This document shows positions 56,640-64,000 of a stretch of 64,000 nt of DNA, one piece after another. Every line of letters starts with the position of its first letter. The first letter of the stretch is position 1. Under the pieces are notes generated by a model that saw nothing but the letters and a program-made list of their open reading frames with translations, was not told the origin of the DNA and searched no databases. The stretch comes from Siphonodentalium dalli (lineage: Eukaryota; Mollusca; Scaphopoda; Gadilida; Siphonodentaliidae). Position numbers and translations under genes: made by a program. The DNA is taken from contig CP136063.1 in NCBI GenBank assembly GCA_032622095.1, positions 34,228,987 through 34,292,986 of the forward strand. Direction: 5' to 3'.

Positions 56640-59600
56640 TTAGTATACCGGCCTTAGTTGATCCACTAATAAGTATACCGGCCTTAGTTGATCCACTAAT
56701 AAGTATACCGGCCTTAGTTGATCCATTAATAAATATACCGGCCTTAGTTGATCCATTAATAAGTATACCGGCCTTAGTTGATCCACTAATAAGTATACCG
56801 GCCTTAGTTGATCCACTAATAAATATACCGGCCTTAGTTGATCCACTAATAAGTATATCGGCCTTAGTTGATCCACTAATAAATATACCGACCTTAGTTG
56901 ATCCACTAATAAGTATACCGGCCTTAGTTGATCCACTAATAAGTATATCGGCCTTAGTTGATCCACTAATAAGTATACCGGCCTTAGTTGATCCATTAAT
57001 AAATATACCGGCCTTAGTTGATCCACTAATAAGTATATCGGCCTTAGTTGATCCACTAATAAGTATACCGGCCTTAGTTGATCTACTAATAAGTATACCG
57101 GCCTTAGTTGATCCACTAATTAGTATACCGGCCTTAGTTGATCCACTAATAAGTATACCGGCTTAGTTGATCCACTAATAAGTATACCGGCCTTAGTTGA
57201 TCCACTAATAAGTGTACCGGCCTTAGTTGATCCACTAATAAGTGTACCGGCCTTAGTTGATCCACTAATAAGTATACCGGCCTTAGTTGATACACTAATA
57301 AGTATACCGGCCTTAGTTGATCCACTAATAAATATACCGGCCTTAGTTGATCTACTTATAAATATACCGGCATTAGTTGATCTACTAATAAGTATACCGG
57401 CCTTAGTTGATCCACTAATAAGTGTACCGGCCTTAGTTGATCCACTAATAAGTATACCGGCCTTAGGTGATCCACTAATAAATATACCGGCCTTAGTTGA
57501 TACACTAATAAGTATACCGGCCTTAGTTGATCCACTAATAAATATACCGGCCTTAGTTGATCTACTAATAAATATACCGGCCTTAGTTGATCCACTAATA
57601 AATATACCGGCCTTAGTTGATCTACTAATAAATATACCGGCCTTAGTTGATCCACTAATAAGTATACCGGCCTTAGTTGATCCACTAATAAGTATACCGG
57701 CCTTAGTTGATCTACTAATAAATATACCGGCCTTAGTTGATCTACTAATAAATATACCGGCCTTAGTTGATCTACTAATAAGTATACCGGCCTTAGTTGA
57801 TCTACTAATAAATATACCGGCCTTAGTTGATCCACTAATAAGTATATCGGCCTTAGTTGATCCATTAATAAATATACCGGCCTTAGTTGATCTACTAATA
57901 AATATACCGGCCTTAGTTGATCTACTAATAAATATACCGGCCTTAGTTGATCTACTAATAAGTATACCGGCCTTAGTTGATCTACTAATAAATATACCGG
58001 CCTTAGTTGATCTACTAATAAGTATACCGGCCTTAGTTGATCTACTAATAAGTATACCGGCCTTAGTTGATCTACTAATAAGTATACCGGCCTTAGTTGA
58101 TCCACTAATAAGTATACCGGCCTTAGTTGATCCGCTAATAAATATACCGGCCTTAGTTGATCCACTAATAAGTATACCGGCCTTAGTTGATCCATTAATA
58201 AGTATACCGGCCTTAGTTGATCCACTAATAAGTATACCGGCCTTAGTTGATCCACTAATTAGTATACCGGCCTTAGTTGATCCACTAATAAGTATACCGG
58301 CCTTAGTTGATCCACTAATAAGTATACCGGCCTTAGTTGATCCATTAATAAATATACCGGCCTTAGTTGATCCATTAATAAGTATACCGGCCTTAGTTGA
58401 TCCACTAATAAGTATACCGGCCTTAGTTGATCCACTAATAAATATACCGGCCTTAGTTGATCCACTAATAAGTATATCGGCCTTAGTTGATCCACTAATA
58501 AATATACCGACCTTAGTTGATCCACTAATAAGTATACCGGCCTTAGTTGATCCACTAATAAGTATACCGGCCTTAGTTGATCCATTAATAAATATACCGG
58601 CCTTAGTTGATCCACTAATAAGTATACCGGCCTTAGTTGATCTACTAATAAATATACCGACCTTAGTTGATCCACTAATAAGTATACCGGCCTTAGTTGA
58701 TCCACTAATAAGTATATCGGCCTTAGTTGATCCACTAATAAGTATACCGGCCTTAGTTGATCCATTAATAAATATACCGGCCTTAGTTGATCCACTAATA
58801 AGTATATCGGCCTTAGTTGATCCACTAATAAGTATACCGGCCTTAGTTGATCTACTAATAAGTATACCGGCCTTAGTTGATCCACTAATTAGTATACCGG
58901 CCTTAGTTGATCCACTAATAAGTATACCGGCTTAGTTGATCCACTAATAAGTATACCGGCCTTAGTTGATCCACTAATAAGTGTACCGGCCTTAGTTGAT
59001 CCACTAATAAGTGTACCGGCCTTAGTTGATCCACTAATAAGTATACCGGCCTTAGTTGATACACTAATAAGTATACCGGCCTTAGTTGATCCACTAATAA
59101 ATATACCGGCCTTAGTTGATCTACTAATAAATATACCGGCATTAGTTGATCTACTAATAAGTATACCGGCCTTAGTTGATCCACTAATAAGTGTACCGGC
59201 CTTAGTTGATCCACTAATAAGTATACCGGCCTTAGGTGATCCACTAATAAATATACCGGCCTTAGTTGATACACTAATAAGTATACCGGCCTTAGTTGAT
59301 CCACTAATAAATATACCGGCCTTAGTTGATCTACTAATAAATATACCGGCCTTAGTTGATCCACTAATAAATATACCGGCCTTAGTTGATCTACTAATAA
59401 ATATACCGGCCTTAGTTGATCCACTAATAAGTATACCGGCCTTAGTTGATCCACTAATAAGTATACCGGCCTTAGTTGATCTACTAATAAATATACCGGC
59501 CTTAGTTGATCTACTAATAAATATACCGGCCTTAGTTGATCCACTAATAAATATACCGGCCTTAGTTGATCTACTAATAAGTATATCGGCCTTAGTTGAT

Positions 59601-60150
59601 CTACTAATAAATATACCGGCCTTAGTTGATCCACTAATAAGTATACCGGCCTTAGTTGATACACTAATAAGTATACCGGCCTTAGTTGATCCACTAATAA
59701 ATATACCGGCCTTAGTTGATCTACTAATAAATATACCGGCATTAGTTGATCTACTAATAAGTATACCGGCCTTAGTTGATCTACTAATAAATATACCGGC
59801 CTTAGTTGATCCATTAATAAATATACCGGCCTTAGTTGATCCACTAATAAGTATACCGGCCTTAGTTGATCTACTAATAAATATACCGGCCTTAGTTGAT
59901 CCACTAATAAATATACCGGCCTTAGTTGATCTACTAATAAGTATATCGGCCTTAGTTGATCTACTAATAAGTATACCGGCCTTAGTTGATCCACTAATAA
60001 ATATACCGGCCTTAGTTGATCTACTAATAAGTATACCGGCCTTAGTTGATCCACTAATAAATATACCGGCCTTAGTTGATCCACTAATAAATATACCGGC
60101 CTTAGTTGATCTACTAATAAATATACCGGCCTTAGTTGATCCATTAATAA
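56640..60150 (+). repeat. 59-monomer (1769-bp) duplication within the 30-bp array
   Basis: The rare 29-bp GCTTAG junction recurs at 57161 and 58930, the CCTTAGGTG variant at 57460 and 59229, and an AATTAG monomer at 57120 and 58889; all offsets are 1769 bp. Just upstream, AATTAG monomers at 56640 and 58259 are 1619 bp apart, so the second copy carries exactly five extra monomers (150 bp). These look like an internal repetition of the run with CCGACC and CCATTAAT variants. Right limit approximate. Confidence 0.85.
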
Positions 60151-61670
60151 ATATACCGGCCTTAGTTGATCTACTAATAAATATACCGGCCTTAGTTGAT
60201 CCACTAATAAATATACCGGCTTAGTTGATCTACTAATAAGTATACCGGCCTTAGTTGATCCACTAATAAGTATATCGGCCTTAGTTGATCCACTAATAAG
60301 TATATCGGCCTTAGTTGATCCACTAATAAGTATACCGGCCTTAGTTGATACACTAATAAGTATACCGGCCTTAGTTGATCTACTAATAAATATACCGGCC
60401 TTAGTTGATCCACTAATAAATATACCGGCCTTAGTTGATCTACTAATAAGTATATCGGCCTTAGTTGATCTACTAATAAGTATACCGGCCTTAGTTGATC
60501 CACTAATAAATATACCGGCCTTAGTTGATCTACTAATAAGTATATCGGCCTTAGTTGATCTACTAATAAGTATTCCGGCCTTAGTTGATCCACTAATAAA
60601 TATACCGGCCTTAGTTGATCTACTAATAAGTATACCGGCCTTAGTTGATCCACTAATAAATATACCGGCCTTAGTTGATCTACTAATAAATATACCGGCC
60701 TTAGTTGATCCACTAATAAATATACCGGCTTAGTTGATCCACTAATAAGTATACCGGCCTTAGTTGATCCACTAATAAGTATACCGGCCTTAGTTGATCC
60801 ACTAATAAGTATACCGGCCTTAGTTGATCCACTAATAAATATACCGGCCTTAGTTGATCTACTAATAAGTGTACCGGCCTTAGTTGATACACTAATAAGT
60901 ATACCGGCCTTAGTTGATCCACTAATAAGTATACCGGCCTTAGTTGATACACTAATAAATATACCGGCCTTAGTTGATCTACTAATAAATATACCGGCCT
61001 TAGTTGATCCATTAATAAATATACCGACCTTAGTTGATCCACTAATTAGTATATCGGCCTTAGTTGATCTACTAATAAATATACCGGCCTTAGTTGATAC
61101 ACTAATAAATATACCGGCCTTAGTTGATCTACTAATAAATATACCGGCCTTAGTTGATCCACTAATAAATATACCGGCTTAGTTGATCCACTAATAAGTA
61201 TACCGGCCTTAGTTGATCCACTAATAAGTATATCGGCCTTAGTTGATCCACTAATAAGTATACCGGCCTTAGTTGATCCACTAATAAGTATACCGGCCTT
61301 AGTTGATCCACTAATAAATATACCGGCCTTAGTTGATCCACTAATAAGTATACCGGCCTTAGTTGATCCACTAATAAATATACCGGCCTTAGTTGATCTA
61401 CTAATAAATATACCGGCCTTAGTTGATCCACTAATAAGTATACCGGCCTTAGTTGATCCACTAATAAGTATACCGGCCTTAGTTGATCCACTAATAAGTA
61501 TACCGGCCTTAGTTGATCTACTAATAAATATACCGGCCTTAGTTGATCTACTAATAAATATACCGGCCTTAGTTGATCTACTAATAAGTATACCGGCCTT
61601 AGTTGATCCACTAATAAGTGTACCGGCCTTAGTTGATCCACTAATAAGTGTACCGGCCTTAGTTGATCCA

Positions 61671-62460
61671 CTAATTAGTATACCGGCCTTAGTTGATCCA
61701 CTAATAAGTGTACCGGCCTTAGTTGATCCACTAATAAGTGTACCGGCCTTAGTTGATCTACTAATAAGTGTACCGGCCTTAGTTGATCCACTAATAAGTG
61801 TACCGGCCTTAGTTGATCCACTAATTAGTATACCGGCCTTAGTTGATCCACTAATAAGTGTACCGGCCTTAGTTGATCTACTAATAAGTGTACCGGCCTT
61901 AGTTGATCCACTAATAAGTGTACCGGCCTTAGTTGATCTACTAATAAGTGTACCGGCCTTAGTTGATCTACTAATAAATATACCGGCCTTAGTTGATCCA
62001 CTAATAAGTATACCGGCCTTAGTTGATCCACTAATAAGTATACCGGCCTTAGTTGATCTACTAATAAATATACCGGCCTTAGTTGATCCATTAATAAATA
62101 TACCGGCCTTAGTTGATCCACTAATAAGTATACCGGCCTTAGTTGATCCACTAATTAGTATACCGGCCTTAGTTGATCCACTAATAAGTGTACCGGCCTT
62201 AGTTGATCTACTAATAAGTGTACCGGCCTTAGTTGATCCACTAATAAGTATACCGGCCTTAGTTGATCTACTAATAAATATACCGGCCTTAGTTGATCCA
62301 CTAATTAGTATACCGGCCTTAGTTGATCCACTAATAAGTGTACCGGCCTTAGTTGATCTACTAATAAGTGTACCGGCCTTAGTTGATCTACTAATAAGTG
62401 TACCGGCCTTAGTTGATCCACTAATAAGTGTACCGGCCTTAGTTGATCCACTAATTAGTA
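61671..62460 (+). repeat. AATTAG-tagged short higher-order unit in 30-bp array
   Basis: AATTAG monomers occur at 61671, 61821, 62151, 62301 and 62451, spaced 150, 330, 150 and 150 bp, and the monomers between them are rich in the AAGTGTACC variant. This is a local five-monomer higher-order unit. AATTAG puts an in-frame stop on the minus strand, which is why no long minus-strand frame spans this stretch. Confidence 0.75.
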
Positions 62461-64000
62461 TACCGGCCTTAGTTGATCTACTAATAAGTATACCGGCCTT
62501 AGTTGATCCACTAATAAGTATACCGGCCTTAGTTGATCTACTAATAAATATATCGGCCTTAGTTGATCTACTAATAAATATACCGGCCTTAGTTGATCTA
62601 CTAATAAATATACCGGCCTTAGTTGATCTACTAATAAATATACCGGCCTTAGTTGATCTACTAATAAATATACCGGCCTTAGTTGATCCACTAATAAGAA
62701 TACCGGCCTTAGTTGATCCACTAATAAGTATATCGGCCTTAGTTGATCTACTAATAAGTATACCGGCCTTAGTTGATCCACTAATAAGTATATCGGCCTT
62801 AGTTGATCTACTAATAAATATACCGGCCTTAGTTGATCTACTAATAAATATACCGGCCTTAGTTGATCTACTAATAAATATACCGGCCTTAGTTGATCTA
62901 CTAATAAGTATACCGGCCTTAGTTGATCCACTAATAAATATACCGGCCTTAGTTGATCTACTAATAAATATACCGGCCTTAGTTGATCTACTAATAAGTG
63001 TACCGGCCTTAGTTGATCTACTAATAAGTATACCGGCCTTAGTTGATCCACTAATAAGTATACCGGCCTTAGTTGATCTACTAATAAGTATACCGACCTT
63101 AGTTGATCTACTAATAAGTATACCGGCCTTAGTTGATCCACTAATAAGTATACCGGCCTTAGTTGATCCACTAATAAGTATACCGGCCTTAGTTGATCTA
63201 CTAATAAGTATACCGACCTTAGTTGATCTACTAATAAGTGTACCGGCCTTAGTTGATCTACTAATAAGTATACCGGCCTTAGTTGATATACTAATAAATA
63301 TACCGGCCTTAGTTGATCTACTAATAAGTATACCGGCCTTAGTTGATCTACTAATAAGTATACCGGCCTTAGTTGATCTACTAATAAATATACCGGCCTT
63401 AGTTGATCTACTAATAAGTATACCGACCTTAGTTGATCCACTAATAAATATACCGACCTTAGTTGATCTACTAATAAGTGTACCGGCCTTAGTTGATCTA
63501 CTAATAAGTATACCGGCCTTAGTTGATATACTAATAAATATACCGGCCTTAGTTGATCTACTAATAAGTATACCGGCCTTAGTTGATCTACTAATAAGTA
63601 TACCGGCCTTAGTTGATCTACTAATAAGTATACCGGCCTTAGTTGATCTACTAATAAATATACCGGCCTTAGTTGATCTACTAATAAGTATACCGGCCTT
63701 AGTTGATCCACTAATAAATATACCGGCCTTAGTTGATCTACTAATAAGTATACCGACCTTAGTTGATCCACTAATAAATATACCGGCCTTAGTTGATCTA
63801 CTAATAAATATACCGGCCTTAGTTGATCCACTAATAAGTATACCGCCCTTAGTTGATCCACTAATAAGTATACCGGCCTTAGTTGATCTACTAATAAGTA
63901 TACCGGCCTTAGTTGATCTACTAATAAGTATACCGCCCTTAGTTGATCCACTAATAAATATACCGGCCTTAGTTGATCCACTAATTAGTATACCGGCCTT

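Larger units (their letters stand above)
45621..64000 (+). repeat. 30-bp satellite array (runs off the window end)
   Basis: About 610 head-to-tail monomers, all in one orientation, with 29-bp variants (CCGGCTTAG in place of CCGGCCTTAG). Landmarks are CCGGCCTTAG, TTGATC and ACTAATAA; consensus about 40% GC. The main variable sites are GATCCAC/GATCTAC, AAGTATA/AAATATA/AAGTGTA, TACCGG/TATCGG, CCGGCC/CCGACC/CCGCCC and AATAAG/AATTAG. It is unrelated to the 59-bp family. Because 30 is divisible by three, the minus strand stays open for up to about 3.3 kb as repeats of LVDQLRPVYL. These frames break wherever a 29-bp monomer or an AATTAG variant occurs, they start within repeats, and substitutions hit synonymous and non-synonymous sites alike, so I treat them as non-coding. 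Confidence 0.98.

Noticed and set aside
46240-63981. Series of long minus-strand frames made of LVDQLRPVYL repeats as genes
   Set aside because: They are produced by a 30-bp repeat with no stop in one frame, begin and end at repeat variants, have no non-repetitive coding sequence, and show no bias toward synonymous change.
2781-64000. CRISPR array
   Set aside because: Monomers are directly contiguous with no unique spacers between repeats, there are hundreds of copies, and no cas genes are present.

Overview
The window looks like a satellite-rich, probably heterochromatic (possibly pericentromeric or centromeric) part of a eukaryotic, most likely animal, genome. About 94% of it is two unrelated tandem satellites. 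There is no dense gene packing, no operon-like ORF layout, no tRNA or rRNA gene and no CRISPR array that I can see. The GTCT microsatellite and the AT-rich flank at the left edge resemble dispersed repeats of marine invertebrates, but I cannot name the taxon from sequence alone.

Layout. (1) 1-2780 is non-satellite DNA. It holds a short GTCT microsatellite, a pair of ~80-bp direct repeats carrying ATTGG (inverted CCAAT) boxes, and two tandem copies (526-1557 and 1558-2594) of an unrecognised ~1.03-kb unit. Each copy begins with a 16-bp perfect palindrome and ends in a ~150-bp foldback. (2) 2781-44785 is an AT-rich (~25% GC consensus) satellite with a 59-bp monomer, roughly 710 copies. It lies in three blocks: forward 2781-13262, inverted 13263-27702 and forward 27703-44785. 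Every block contains large nested segmental duplications (higher-order periods of about 24, 37, 42, 50, 60, 73 and 77 monomers), and all blocks share one diagnostic run of variant monomers. (3) 44786-45620 is a ~0.8-kb island between the arrays. It holds a candidate 427-bp MITE-like element with 18-bp terminal inverted repeats abutting the end of the first satellite, and a short unrecognised ORF (45340-45582). (4) 45621-64000, running off the window, is a second satellite with a 30-bp, ~40% GC monomer in one orientation, about 610 copies. 29-bp variants are concentrated near its left edge, and it has its own higher-order duplications.

The long minus-strand reading frames in the 30-bp array (a repeated decapeptide LVDQLRPVYL) follow from a repeat length that is a multiple of three and are not supported as genes. 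No pathway or gene system can be described here. The interest lies in the repeats: the inverted satellite block with non-artefactual junctions, the nested duplication history, a dyad in nearly every 59-bp monomer, a foldback whose centre has flipped between two tandem copies, a near-invariant CpG in the 30-bp satellite, and an element-like island at the boundary of two satellite families.
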